Below are positions 44,299 through 53,424 of a stretch of DNA of 64,000 nucleotides, one piece after another; the first letter of the stretch is position 1, and each line of letters opens with the position of its first letter. The notes beneath the pieces were generated by a model. The model had not been told where the DNA came from, ran no database searches, and saw nothing but the letters and a program-made list of their open reading frames with translations. The position numbers and the translations under genes were made by a program. This DNA is from G963676795 sp963677215. Lineage in GTDB: Bacteria; Desulfobacterota; Desulfuromonadia; Desulfuromonadales; Geopsychrobacteraceae. The stretch is from positions 620,001-684,000 of the forward strand of contig OY781919.1 in the NCBI GenBank assembly GCA_963677215.1, written 5' to 3'.

Positions 44299-47148
44299 AT
44301 GGAATACTCCCTCAAAGAGCTTCTGGATATTCCGAAACTCAAGGAATTGCTCAATTGCCTGGATGAACTCCACAACATCCCTTCGGTCATCGTGGATATT
44401 GACAACACCATACTGGCTACGACCGACTGGCAGGATCTTTGCCGCAACTTTCATCGCAGCACCCCACAGACAGAACAACAGTGCATCGCCAGCGATCGGA
44501 GTATCCTGGCCGAACTGAACAACGGGACACTTGAAACGAGTCACCGCTGTCCCATGGGATTGATTGATGCGGGCATGGCGATCGTCGTTGAAGGACATCA
44601 CGTCGGCAACATCTTAACCGGACAATTTTTCACAGAACCTCCCGACGAGCAGCTTTTCATCGATCAGGCCCGCCAATACGGTTTTGACCAGAACGCCTAT
44701 CTCAAGGCGCTCAGAAAAGTCCCTGTATTCAGCGAGGCAATCTTTCGCAAAAAGTTACATATCATCCACAGCATCGCCCAGATGCTGGCTGACTCTGGCT
44801 TCAAAACACTGCAAAAATCCAGAGTTGAAGCTGAACTGAGAAGTCAGAATGAAGAGTTGGCAACCAGCCAACGCTTGCTGAAAGAAAGTGAAGAACGCTT
44901 CAGAGCTCTCAACGATGCATCCTTCGGCGGAATCATCATTCACGAACAGGGGCTCATTCTCGACTGCAATCGGGCACTGGCTGACATAACAGGATATTCC
45001 TCTGAGGAACTGATCGGTATGGACGGGTTCAAACTGATTTCCCCTGCCACCCTCGGTCGTGTTCTGGAAAATATCAAAGCCGGATATTCGGAGGCCTACG
45101 AGGTCGAAGGCGTCCGCAAAAACGGCTCCATTTACCCGTTGGCGATCAGAGGAAAAAATGTCGTCTACAAAGGGCGCGAAGTTCGGGTCATTGAATTCCG
45201 TGACATCAGCGGGCGTAAAAAAGCGGAGGACGCATTTAAGAAAAGTGAGCAAAACCTGCGAAACATCCTGATGAATATCCCCGTAGCCATTGCTACCGCT
45301 GATCAGGAACAAAATATCCCATTCCGCAACAAACGTTTTCTCGATCTGTTCGGCTATGACGAAAACGAGGTACCGACACTGAACGAATGGTGGGAACGAG
45401 CCTTTCCCGACAAACAGGTCCGGGAAGCCAGCATGACCGACTGGTTCAAAGAAATGCGGACAGCCAAAGGCGGGAAAAGCACGATAGAAGGTCGCTCCTA
45501 CCCAATCTTCTGCAAAGACGGAACAACCCGCATCATAGAATTTTCTGCTCTTTTTCTGGAAGGAGAAGTACTGACAACCTTCACCGACATCACCGAACGT
45601 AAGAAATTCGAGGAAAAGCTCAAAGACAGTGAAAAACACTTAAGGGATCTGATAGACCAGTCCCCCATCGGCTTGATCCTGTGTACAACAGACGGCAAGA
45701 TTGTCTCAGTCAATTCGGCCTACACCAAAATAATCGGCTACAGCGAAGCTGAAACCCTGCAACTCAATTACCGGGATCTCACTCCGGACACATATGCGGA
45801 GCAAGAGCGAAAGCGTTTGAAACAGCTGGAGAGCTCCGACCTCTACGGCCCTTATGAAAAAGAGTATCGCCATAAGGACGGTCATTTGGTTCCCGTCCGT
45901 GTCAACAGCATGATCGTCGTCAGAGATGGCAAACGCTATCTCTGGTCGAGTGTCGAAGACATTACGGCTCTTAAGCTGGCGGAAGAACAAAAAGCCGCAC
46001 TGGCAGATCAGCTCAGACAATCGCAAAAAATGGAAGCAATCGGTACCCTTGCCGGTGGAATAGCCCATGATTTCAATAATGTTCTTTCAGCCATCATCGG
46101 CTACACGGAGCTGACTTTACAGTCTCCCGAGTGCCATGACGATTGTCAGAAAAATCTCTCCTATATCCTGGACTCCACATTACGCGCTAAAGACCTGGTC
46201 AAACAGATCCTCACCTACAGCCACAAAGGAGACCAGGAGCGGGAATATATCGCTCTGCATAAGGTTGTTGCCGATGCGATTACTCTGCTGAGAAAAACCA
46301 TTCCTTCCTCCGTGACCATCAGCATGGATATAAACCAGGAGACAGGAACGGTACTGGCCAACACAACCCAGATTCATCAGATCGTCATGAACCTCTGCAC
46401 CAACGCCTACCATGCCCTGCCTCCCCAAGGGGGGCAGATTGCTGTCACCCTGAAGCCGATATCTCTGGATGCAGCAATAACTATCCGCCACCAACAGCTT
46501 CCTCCCGGCCACTACGCACAGCTTTGTGTCTCCGACAACGGTTGCGGTATTGCCGCAAATATTCTGCCCAGAATATTTGACCCATTTTTTACGACCAAAG
46601 AACTGGGCAAGGGGACAGGAATGGGGCTAGCGGTCATCGACGGCATTGTTCACAGTCATGACGGGGCCATCGATGTGGACAGCACCACAGGGAAAGGGGC
46701 AAACTTTAAAATTCTCCTGCCAATAACTGAGGCAAAAGCATGTTCCATAAAGCAGGAGCTGCCGCCTGTCGAACAGTCGCTCGAGTCAAAGCATATCCTG
46801 CTGGTCGATGACGAACCGATACTCATCCATCTGGGCAGTGAAATTCTCAGATTTTTGGGACACCGCGTCACGACCGCCTCTTCGGCAAAAGCCACATTAC
46901 AGCTCTTTCAAAACGAACCAGATAGCTTTGATCTGATCATCACAGACCAGACTATGCCTGAGGTGTCAGGAATGGAACTAGCGAGAAAGGTTTTCCAGAT
47001 TCGGCCCGGCTTCCCGGTCATTATCTGTACCGGCTATTCTGCCGTTCTGGATATCGATCAGGCCAAGCAAGAAGGGGTCAGGGCGATTCTGATGAAGCCG
47101 TTACACATCAACACCCTCAATCGTGAAATCCGTAAAATTTTTATGTAA
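44299..47148 (+). CDS. PocR-PAS hybrid sensor histidine kinase with receiver
   Basis: The 949-residue soluble protein has, in order: a PocR sensory domain (residues 5-165, with DWQDLCRNFHR, CPMGLIDAGMAI and GQFFTEPPDEQLF), three PAS domains (about 198-310, 318-436, 445-560), HisKA with H590 (GGIAHDFNN), HATPase (MNLCTNAYHAL, DNGCGI, GTGMGLAV) and a receiver with D883 (IITDQTMPE). PocR domains respond to small metabolites such as 1,3-propanediol in Salmonella and hydrocarbons or haem elsewhere. The ATG at 44299 after AAGGT is preferred to a GTG at 44269. No output regulator is adjacent, so phosphotransfer partners are unknown. Confidence 0.92.
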   Translation: MEYSLKELLDIPKLKELLNCLDELHNIPSVIVDIDNTILATTDWQDLCRNFHRSTPQTEQQCIASDRSILAELNNGTLETSHRCPMGLIDAGMAIVVEGHHVGNILTGQFFTEPPDEQLFIDQARQYGFDQNAYLKALRKVPVFSEAIFRKKLHIIHSIAQMLADSGFKTLQKSRVEAELRSQNEELATSQRLLKESEERFRALNDASFGGIIIHEQGLILDCNRALADITGYSSEELIGMDGFKLISPATLGRVLENIKAGYSEAYEVEGVRKNGSIYPLAIRGKNVVYKGREVRVIEFRDISGRKKAEDAFKKSEQNLRNILMNIPVAIATADQEQNIPFRNKRFLDLFGYDENEVPTLNEWWERAFPDKQVREASMTDWFKEMRTAKGGKSTIEGRSYPIFCKDGTTRIIEFSALFLEGEVLTTFTDITERKKFEEKLKDSEKHLRDLIDQSPIGLILCTTDGKIVSVNSAYTKIIGYSEAETLQLNYRDLTPDTYAEQERKRLKQLESSDLYGPYEKEYRHKDGHLVPVRVNSMIVVRDGKRYLWSSVEDITALKLAEEQKAALADQLRQSQKMEAIGTLAGGIAHDFNNVLSAIIGYTELTLQSPECHDDCQKNLSYILDSTLRAKDLVKQILTYSHKGDQEREYIALHKVVADAITLLRKTIPSSVTISMDINQETGTVLANTTQIHQIVMNLCTNAYHALPPQGGQIAVTLKPISLDAAITIRHQQLPPGHYAQLCVSDNGCGIAANILPRIFDPFFTTKELGKGTGMGLAVIDGIVHSHDGAIDVDSTTGKGANFKILLPITEAKACSIKQELPPVEQSLESKHILLVDDEPILIHLGSEILRFLGHRVTTASSAKATLQLFQNEPDSFDLIITDQTMPEVSGMELARKVFQIRPGFPVIICTGYSAVLDIDQAKQEGVRAILMKPLHINTLNREIRKIFM

Positions 47149-47401
47149 CTCCTTAGGCTAGCCTCTGAGATCAAGCCTTGCTATGCACTAGCTAATCGAG
47201 AGCCATAAACATTCCCTGTTGTTTCCGTCATCAACATACACAAACTCCGCCCCCCACAAAAAAACAAGCCCCTCTCGCATAAGCCATGTTGAGAAAATAA
47301 AAATCTTGATAATTTTAAGGGGTTGAAACAAGCTTGTTAACCAATGGCAATTCGGTAAATCTAAATCCGCATACCCTATAACCCCGTTCACAAGCAAGGT
47401 C
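47149..47401. other. gap between PocR kinase and kef genes
   Basis: Nothing recognisable apart from AT-rich sequence around 47270-47320 that could carry the promoter for the kef pair. CAAGCCCCT near 47262 and AGGGGTTG near 47319 can pair across a 50-base loop, which is not convincing as a terminator. Confidence 0.35.
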
Positions 47402-48004
47402 ATGAAAAAAGTTCTGATAAATTTCGCTCATCCGGCGCGCACGCGGTCGAAGATCAATTCCGCATTGCGTGCTGCCATTGAAGGGCTCGAGGGAGTAACC
47501 CTCAACGATCTCTACACCCAATATCCAGATTTTCTGATCGACATAGAAAGGGAGCAGCGACTCTGCAACGAGCACGATGTGATTATCTTTCAGCATCCCT
47601 TTTACTGGCATTCGACCCCCGCGATCATGAAAGAATGGCTCGATCTGGTACTTGAACACGGCTGGGCCTATGGTTCTCAGGCCACCGGATTGAAGGGAAA
47701 ACTGTTTCTTCAGGCGATCTCCGCCGGTGGCAACTACAGTCAGCAAACAGGTGGCAACGGCTTTACCATCGCTGAACTGACCTCCCCTTACCGTTCGATG
47801 GCCAAGGTCTGCAAACTGATCTCGCTGCCCCCCTTTACCGTGCTCGGCATCCATCGCGGGCTGCCTGAAGCGGAGATCAGGGTTCACGCCGAAGCCTATC
47901 GGCGTGCCGTCATCGCCCTGCGTGACGAGACCCTCGACCTGGAAAAGGTCATGCACTATCCCTACCTCAACAGCGATCTGAACGCTGTCATCAGAGGGGC
48001 GTAA
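47402..48004 (+). CDS. kefG: NAD(P)H oxidoreductase, Kef ancillary subunit (KefG/KefF type)
   Basis: The 200-residue flavodoxin-fold protein matches the quinone reductase-like partners required for full activity of Kef channels: FAHPARTRSKINSAL, FQHPFYWHSTPAIMKEWLDLV and AISAGGNYSQQTGGNGFT. It lies three bases before the Kef gene, the classical pairing. Assignment as KefG rather than KefF is not certain. Confidence 0.88.
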   Translation: MKKVLINFAHPARTRSKINSALRAAIEGLEGVTLNDLYTQYPDFLIDIEREQRLCNEHDVIIFQHPFYWHSTPAIMKEWLDLVLEHGWAYGSQATGLKGKLFLQAISAGGNYSQQTGGNGFTIAELTSPYRSMAKVCKLISLPPFTVLGIHRGLPEAEIRVHAEAYRRAVIALRDETLDLEKVMHYPYLNSDLNAVIRGA

Positions 48005-48007
48005 CTG

Positions 48008-49864
48008 ATGGAACATTTTCTTCTGCAGCTTTTCATCTTCCTCGCCGCGGCATCGATCGCCGTCCCTGTCGCCAAGAAGCTGGGACTCGGTTCGGTGCTT
48101 GGCTACCTGATCGCCGGGATCGTCATCGGCCCCTTCGGCCTGGCTCTGATCGGCGAAGTCGAAGAGGTGATGCACTTCACCGAATTCGGCGTCGTCATGA
48201 TGCTCTTTCTGGTCGGCCTGGAACTCAAGCCCTCGCTGCTCTGGCAGATGCGCACCCCGATCCTCGGTATGGGCGGCGCCCAGGTGGTGCTCTCAAGCCT
48301 GGTCATCGGTGCTGTCGCCTGCTATTTCGTCCCCTGGCAGGAAGCGGTCGCCATTGGCCTGACCCTGTCTCTATCGTCGACCGCCATCGTCCTCCAGACC
48401 CTGCGTGAAAAAGGGCTGATGAACACCTCCGGCGGCCGCTCGATCTTTTCCGTCCTGCTCTTTCAGGATCTGGCCGTCATCCCGATGCTCGCCGGGCTGC
48501 CGCTGCTGGCAACCCTGACCGTCCATGACGGCGGCCACCATGGTGCAGCACTTGTCGATCTGACGGTATTACCTGGCTATCTGCGGATTGTTGTCACCCT
48601 GCTGGCCATCCTGCTGATCTTTCTAATCGGTAAATTTGCCAGCCGCCCGGTCTTCCGTGCCATTGCCGCGACCCGGGTCAGAGAGATTTTTGTTGCCGCC
48701 GCACTAGCCCTGGTCGTCGGCATCTCGCTGCTGATGATCGCCGTCGGTCTCTCTCCGGCGCTGGGTACCTTTCTCGCCGGGGTCGTCCTGGCCGACAGCG
48801 AATACCGCCACGAACTGGAGAGCGATATTGAACCGTTCAAAGGGCTGCTGCTCGGGATCTTCTTCATCGCTATCGGCGCCAGCCTTAATTTCACCCTGAT
48901 CAGCAGCAAGATCCTGCTTATCGCCGCGCTGACCCTCGGCCTGATCCTGTTCAAAGCGGTGGTGCTGGGCGTCGTCAGCCTGCTGTTCAGAATGGCTGAG
49001 AAAGAGCGCTCGCTCTTTGCCATCGCTCTGGCTCAAGGCGGGGAATTCGCCTTCGTTCTGTTCCAGTTTTCCCGGGCCAACGGTGTCCTGCCGATCGCCA
49101 CCATCGAGCCGCTGATCTCCGCCGTCGCAATCTCGATGTTCCTTGCGCCGCTGCTGTTTCTGCTTCACGGCAGACTGACCAGCGGAGCCCAAACAGAAGA
49201 AACTGACAGTCGTGCTCACGACAATATCGACAGAAGCGGTCACAAGGTGATTCTCGCCGGTTTCGGCCGGATCGGCACCGATCTCGGGCGTTTCCTCATC
49301 ACTGCCGGAATCAGACCGGTCATTCTCGACAATGACCCGGCCAACGTTGACGTACTGCGAAAATTCGGCTACGAAGTCTATTACGGTGACGCATCCCGCC
49401 TTGATCTGCTCGAATCAGCCGGGGCGGCGGAAGCGGAGCTGCTGCTGATCACCCTGCGCGACATCGATCGTTCAAGGGAGTTGATCGAACTGGTGAAGAA
49501 GCACTACCCGCACCTGAAGGTCGCCGCCATAGCGGCAGATCGCAACGCGGTTTACGACCTGATGGATCTGGAGATAGCCGGTATTCAGCGCGAGACCATC
49601 GGCAGCGCCGTCGAGCTCGGTCAGCAGGCGCTGCAGCTGCTCGGAATCGATCCCTACGAGGCGCACAAGCTGATGAGGATCTTCAAGAGAAACGACGCGC
49701 GGATCATGCCAGAACTCTACCAGGCGCACCGTGCCGAGGATGGCGATTACGTCTCCATCTACCGCCAGCACAATGCCGACCTTGAACAACTGATGCAGTT
49801 CGACCTGACTCAGGATCTGGAGGAGCTGGACAAAGCCTGGAATCACGATATCAAGGATGAATAG
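48008..49864 (+). CDS. kefB: glutathione-regulated potassium efflux protein (KefB/KefC family, CPA2)
   Basis: The 618-residue protein has the CPA2 membrane domain (GSVLGYLIAGIVIGPFGLAL, FGVVMMLFLVGLELKP, LSLSSTAIVLQTLREKG) and a C-terminal TrkA-N domain (VILAGFGRIGTDLGRFLI, YGDASRLDLLESAGA). Kef systems release potassium and acidify the cytosol when electrophiles form glutathione adducts. Coupling with the upstream reductase gene supports this. Whether this organism uses glutathione or another thiol is unknown. KefB versus KefC cannot be decided. Confidence 0.9.
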   Translation: MEHFLLQLFIFLAAASIAVPVAKKLGLGSVLGYLIAGIVIGPFGLALIGEVEEVMHFTEFGVVMMLFLVGLELKPSLLWQMRTPILGMGGAQVVLSSLVIGAVACYFVPWQEAVAIGLTLSLSSTAIVLQTLREKGLMNTSGGRSIFSVLLFQDLAVIPMLAGLPLLATLTVHDGGHHGAALVDLTVLPGYLRIVVTLLAILLIFLIGKFASRPVFRAIAATRVREIFVAAALALVVGISLLMIAVGLSPALGTFLAGVVLADSEYRHELESDIEPFKGLLLGIFFIAIGASLNFTLISSKILLIAALTLGLILFKAVVLGVVSLLFRMAEKERSLFAIALAQGGEFAFVLFQFSRANGVLPIATIEPLISAVAISMFLAPLLFLLHGRLTSGAQTEETDSRAHDNIDRSGHKVILAGFGRIGTDLGRFLITAGIRPVILDNDPANVDVLRKFGYEVYYGDASRLDLLESAGAAEAELLLITLRDIDRSRELIELVKKHYPHLKVAAIAADRNAVYDLMDLEIAGIQRETIGSAVELGQQALQLLGIDPYEAHKLMRIFKRNDARIMPELYQAHRAEDGDYVSIYRQHNADLEQLMQFDLTQDLEELDKAWNHDIKDE

Positions 49865-50044
49865 AAGAACAACAGCTGCGACCGCAGATGCTCGGGGCAT
49901 CCAGAAATATTCCCGATTTTTAACTCGTTTCGTCCCGTACCGATTGTCCTGTTTCCTCTGAAAAAACCGTTATTCAGTTGAAGATCTGTGCCACTTGCCT
50001 TATTTTCGTAGTTCTGTGAGACGAATAAAGAAAGGACTTTTCGC

Positions 50045-50428
50045 ATGAGCAACAAAGTTTTAGATCTGACCATGACCCTGGCCGATGCCATCAAGACCTC
50101 CGCAGAAATGACACGCATGAAAGCTGCCGAAGACGCACTGATGGCCGACGCTGAAGCCAAAGGGACGTATGATGAATTCCTCGCCATGCAGGCACGTCTT
50201 GAGGAGACATCCTGCGGCCAGAGCAGCGCAGCATCGGATGCAAGACAGAGAAAGTTTGAAGAAAAAAAGAAAACGGCTGAACAGAACCCTCTGATCAGCG
50301 AATTCATCGCGGCATCCTCGGCCTACGACCAGCTGCTTGGCCAGGTCAACACCATCCTGATGAATGCCGTCAACCCGCAGAGTTCCTGCGCGCCGACCTC
50401 CTGTTCTTCCTGCAGCGGCTGCGCATAA
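50045..50428 (+). CDS. YlbF-family protein with Cys-rich C-terminus
   Basis: The 127-residue mostly helical protein belongs to the YlbF/YmcA family (LADAIKTSAEMTRMKAAEDAL and NPLISEFIAASSAYDQLLGQVNTI). The tail ends CAPTSCSSCSGCA, with four Cys in 12 residues, suited to binding an iron-sulphur cluster or metal. In Bacillus the YlbF-YmcA-YaaT complex carries [4Fe-4S] clusters and directs RNase Y processing; the family is less studied in proteobacteria. Start ATG at 50045 after AAAGGAC. A terminator follows. Confidence 0.8.
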   Translation: MSNKVLDLTMTLADAIKTSAEMTRMKAAEDALMADAEAKGTYDEFLAMQARLEETSCGQSSAASDARQRKFEEKKKTAEQNPLISEFIAASSAYDQLLGQVNTILMNAVNPQSSCAPTSCSSCSGCA

Positions 50429-50452
50429 ACTGTACTTCTCGTTGTATATCCA

Positions 50453-50492
50453 CGGTGGAGATAGACATCAAGTTTCTCCACCGCTTTGTTTT
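50453..50492 (+). terminator. terminator after the YlbF-family gene
   Basis: CGGTGGAGA (50453-50461) pairs perfectly with TCTCCACCG (50475-50483) around a 13-base loop, followed by CTTTGTTTT. Confidence 0.75.
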
Positions 50493-50624
50493 GACCCAGA
50501 TAAAATTCCACTCTGCTTTGACTCCTGCGCAGATACCCGTACAATACAGTAAGTCGATCAAGATCTCTCAGGCTGACTCACCTTAAACCGCTGGCGAAAA
50601 CTCAGCGGATACAGGATGTTATCG

Positions 50625-51281
50625 ATGAAAAAAATATCATTATCAGCTGTCGTCTTTGACTGCGACGGCGTCCTGATAGAAAGCGACGCGGCCAAGACCC
50701 GGGCCTTCGGAGAAACCGTCATTGCAGAATTCGGTGCACAGGCGGCCGAGCAATTGATGGCACATCACAGGGCCAACGGCGGCATCAGCAGAATCAGCAA
50801 ATTTCGCTGGTTCTATAGTGAAATTGTCAAAGCACCGCTGACCGACGAAAAACTCGACAGTCTCTGCCAGCGCTTCACCGCTATCTGCCTCGACACCGTC
50901 CTGACTGTTCCCATGGTTCCGGGCGCACAGGAATGCCTGGATTTTCTCTTCCCCAGCATTCCCCTGTTTGTCGCTTCCGGAACTCCGCAGCAGGAACTCG
51001 AGCATGTCCTTGGCTACCGCAGTCTGTCCTCCTATTTCACCGGCATTTGCGGCACTCCACCAGAGAAGCATGAGCTCCTCAAACAGATCCTCACCGCCAA
51101 CAATCTCGATCCGGCGCAAGTTCTGATGGTCGGCGATGCCTCAACCGATCTTGATGCTGCACGTTATAACAATTGCCTGTTCTATGGCCGGGGTGAATAT
51201 TTTGCCGATCAGAATGTACCCTGGAGCCAGGACCTGAGGGGACTCTATCAATATTTGACCTCAATCATCAGGAGTCGATAA
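50625..51281 (+). CDS. HAD-superfamily hydrolase (phosphoglycolate phosphatase / beta-PGM-like)
   Basis: The 218-residue protein has the HAD motifs in order: VFDCDGVLIES with the nucleophilic Asp, ASGTPQQE (motif II), the Lys in EKHELLKQIL, and VGDASTDLDAA (motif IV). The helical cap after motif I marks subclass I. Substrate cannot be read from sequence; small sugar phosphates are typical. The ATG at 50625 has AGGAT eight bases upstream; an ATG three codons earlier is possible. Confidence 0.88.
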   Translation: MKKISLSAVVFDCDGVLIESDAAKTRAFGETVIAEFGAQAAEQLMAHHRANGGISRISKFRWFYSEIVKAPLTDEKLDSLCQRFTAICLDTVLTVPMVPGAQECLDFLFPSIPLFVASGTPQQELEHVLGYRSLSSYFTGICGTPPEKHELLKQILTANNLDPAQVLMVGDASTDLDAARYNNCLFYGRGEYFADQNVPWSQDLRGLYQYLTSIIRSR

Positions 51282-51411
51282 CTTCATCCGCTCCCGAATC
51301 GACATAAGCTGATTCACTCTGCACCCCTTCTTTAGTTCTTCATTTAAAAAATCAAAAGTGATAGAAATGAATCAGCACATTGAGGCGACCTAATCCAGGA
51401 AGACTGTTACC

Positions 51412-52326
51412 GTGAAGAAACGCATCCTGCCTGACATCAGTTTTTACCAGATCCAGCTTTTTCTGACGATCGCAGAACAGCAGAATTTTTCACGTGCAGC
51501 CGAAATGATGAACATCACCCAGCCGGCCTTAAGTAAGCGGATTGCCGCCCTTGAGTACGCAGTCGGTGTCAGGCTTATCGACAGGGACAAGCGCCCGATT
51601 GCCCTGACTCCAGAAGGTGAATTTCTGCGCCAGAAATGGACAAAGGTCTGCGAAGAGATTCAGAGTTCAATCACAGCGGTCATGGACTTGGGAAAAAAGG
51701 CAAACTCCGGCCTGGCGATCGGCTGGTTCGATTCGGGAAACGACCTTGCCCCCATGTCCATAGTTGCCAAACAACTCGCCCAGCAGCATGCCGCCACTTT
51801 CAACATCGTCACAACCTCCTTTATCGAATGGCGCTCCCACCTTGGCGAAGGCCAACTGGACTTGGTCGTCACCCTCAAAGCCGAGGCGGATTCACTGGCC
51901 GACGATCTGGTCTGGGAGGATGTCGTTTCCTGCCCGGACCTGGTCTGCATGCTGGAAAGCCATCCCCTGTGTAGCAAGCAAGATCTCTCTGTCGAGGATT
52001 TGAAAGACCAGAATTTTCTGATGATGTCGCCCCTGACCGCCCCCTTTTACTACCGGCTCGTTCGCGACCTGTGCCTTGAGCACGGGTTCGAGCCCAAGAT
52101 CTCACGCTACACCAACCATCCGAATTCAGCCATTATCGACCTGAGGGACGAAGACGTCCTGGTCTGTGACCGCTTTCTGCGCCATATCGACAGTCCGATG
52201 ATCAAATGCTACGAGCTGGCAAACACAACCAGTGGCTTGATCGCGGTGTGGCGGAGACATGACAACAATCCTCTTATCCGCAGTTTCATTGACAATCTTA
52301 CACGCTACTATAGTGAAAATCTGTAA
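51412..52326 (+). CDS. LysR-family transcriptional regulator
   Basis: The 304-residue regulator has the N-terminal winged helix (FLTIAEQQNFSRAAEMMNITQPALSKRIAALE as a continuous region) and a periplasmic-binding-like effector domain. The GTG start at 51412 follows AGGAAG. It lies immediately upstream of, and in the same direction as, a PhlG-like hydrolase gene, with the palindrome ATTCCAGG-N7-CCTGGAAT between them, so it probably activates that gene in response to a phenolic or related inducer. Most LysR targets are divergent, so the same-strand layout is slightly unusual. Confidence 0.9.
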   Translation: MKKRILPDISFYQIQLFLTIAEQQNFSRAAEMMNITQPALSKRIAALEYAVGVRLIDRDKRPIALTPEGEFLRQKWTKVCEEIQSSITAVMDLGKKANSGLAIGWFDSGNDLAPMSIVAKQLAQQHAATFNIVTTSFIEWRSHLGEGQLDLVVTLKAEADSLADDLVWEDVVSCPDLVCMLESHPLCSKQDLSVEDLKDQNFLMMSPLTAPFYYRLVRDLCLEHGFEPKISRYTNHPNSAIIDLRDEDVLVCDRFLRHIDSPMIKCYELANTTSGLIAVWRRHDNNPLIRSFIDNLTRYYSENL

Positions 52327-52386
52327 CCCCTCGAAATCAGCAAGGCCCTCAAAATCCCGGTTTTATCTAACTGAATGATTATTTCA

Positions 52387-52409
52387 ATTCCAGGATTCCT
52401 CCCTGGAAT
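52387..52409. promoter_or_regulatory. candidate LysR operator upstream of the PhlG-like gene
   Basis: ATTCCAGG and CCTGGAAT are perfect inverted repeats with a 7-base spacer, 105 bases before the hydrolase start. A related half-site GATTCCAGA lies near 52460. The form is compatible with a LysR box (T-N11-A core). Confidence 0.6.
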
Positions 52410-52514
52410 ATCCCATAACCTATTTGAATTTCATTTTTTCCCTTCGACCACTTAGAATTGATTCCAGAGCACGCCAACAGAAAAAGAATCAATTACAGAA
52501 AGGACAGTATCAAG

Positions 52515-53324
52515 ATGTCGAAGGTCCCCGTATCCAATCAGGATAGACAGAAAAGCTATTTCAAATACTATCTGAATGATCTTGCACCTGTGCCGCCAGG
52601 CAGCGAAGAAAGAATCAACAGATGCCCGCTTGACAACTCAACGGCCCTGCGCATTGAGGATCGCAACGATCTGTTCAAACCAGGTTACCTTCCGGAAGAA
52701 GCTGGTGTCTGGCAGCTCGAGGATGGAACTGTAGTTGTCGCCAACCACACCTTTTTTCCGGGTGTCACCGGTGAAATGTTTGACTGGTGGTTCACCTGGC
52801 ACCCGATCGATCGCCTGCGCTACGCCATCTGGAATCCGGAAGATCATTATGATACCAAACTGGAAGACCCGGCCAAGGCTCTCGACACCAGCATCCCGGT
52901 CCGCGAACGCAACTGGGACGCTGTCCACTATGTCTGGGAGGATATCGGAGCCGGCAGCGACCTGATCCGTATCAACTTCAAACGCCCGGCGGATATGGGC
53001 TACGATGAAAGCCAGATCGGAACCGAGTCCTGCAGCTCACTGATCTGCGCCAACGGCATAACTTTCGGCGACGAACATCGCCCCGACGCTCCGGCGGTCA
53101 TGACCCACTTCCTGCGCCCGGTCGAAGGTGGCTCAGAACTGCGCTCCCGTTTCTGGTTCGGCTGGCACATTATCGACGGCAAGCCGGTCAAGCTCGTCCC
53201 GGACGGAATCAAAATTCCTGCTGAAGCAGGGATTGCACTACTGGCACATAACATCAAGGAATTTACCAACCTGGGAGTCATCCTGCCCCAGGTTTACGCT
53301 GAAGAGAAAGATAACTGGATCTAA
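52515..53324 (+). CDS. PhlG-like hydrolase (DAPG hydrolase family)
   Basis: The 269-residue protein matches the 2,4-diacetylphloroglucinol hydrolase family (PhlG), which cuts a carbon-carbon bond to release acetate from acylated phloroglucinol. Family blocks include NHTFFPGVTGEMFDWWFTWH, the IWNPEDHYD segment, VMTHFLRPVEGG and AHNIKEFTNLG; H245 and E249 of the last, with H96 or H111, are candidate zinc ligands. The ATG at 52515 follows AAAGGA; an ATG at 52458 is in frame but poorer. Controlled probably by the LysR protein upstream. The natural substrate in an anaerobic relative of phloroglucinol fermenters is an open question. Confidence 0.83.
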   Translation: MSKVPVSNQDRQKSYFKYYLNDLAPVPPGSEERINRCPLDNSTALRIEDRNDLFKPGYLPEEAGVWQLEDGTVVVANHTFFPGVTGEMFDWWFTWHPIDRLRYAIWNPEDHYDTKLEDPAKALDTSIPVRERNWDAVHYVWEDIGAGSDLIRINFKRPADMGYDESQIGTESCSSLICANGITFGDEHRPDAPAVMTHFLRPVEGGSELRSRFWFGWHIIDGKPVKLVPDGIKIPAEAGIALLAHNIKEFTNLGVILPQVYAEEKDNWI

Positions 53325-53344
53325 CCCGATTCCCCCATATCATG

Positions 53345-53378
53345 AAAAATGCCCGCTCCAAACGGAGCGGGCATTTTT
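53345..53378 (+). terminator. strong rho-independent terminator after the PhlG-like gene
   Basis: AAAAATGCCCGCTCC pairs perfectly over 15 bases with GGAGCGGGCATTTTT around an AAAC loop. The symmetric A/T flanks could make it work in both directions. Confidence 0.95.
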
Positions 53379-53424
53379 CAATCTGTTGCCCCTCGGATTG
53401 AAAAGCGGGGTTTGTTGCAACTGC

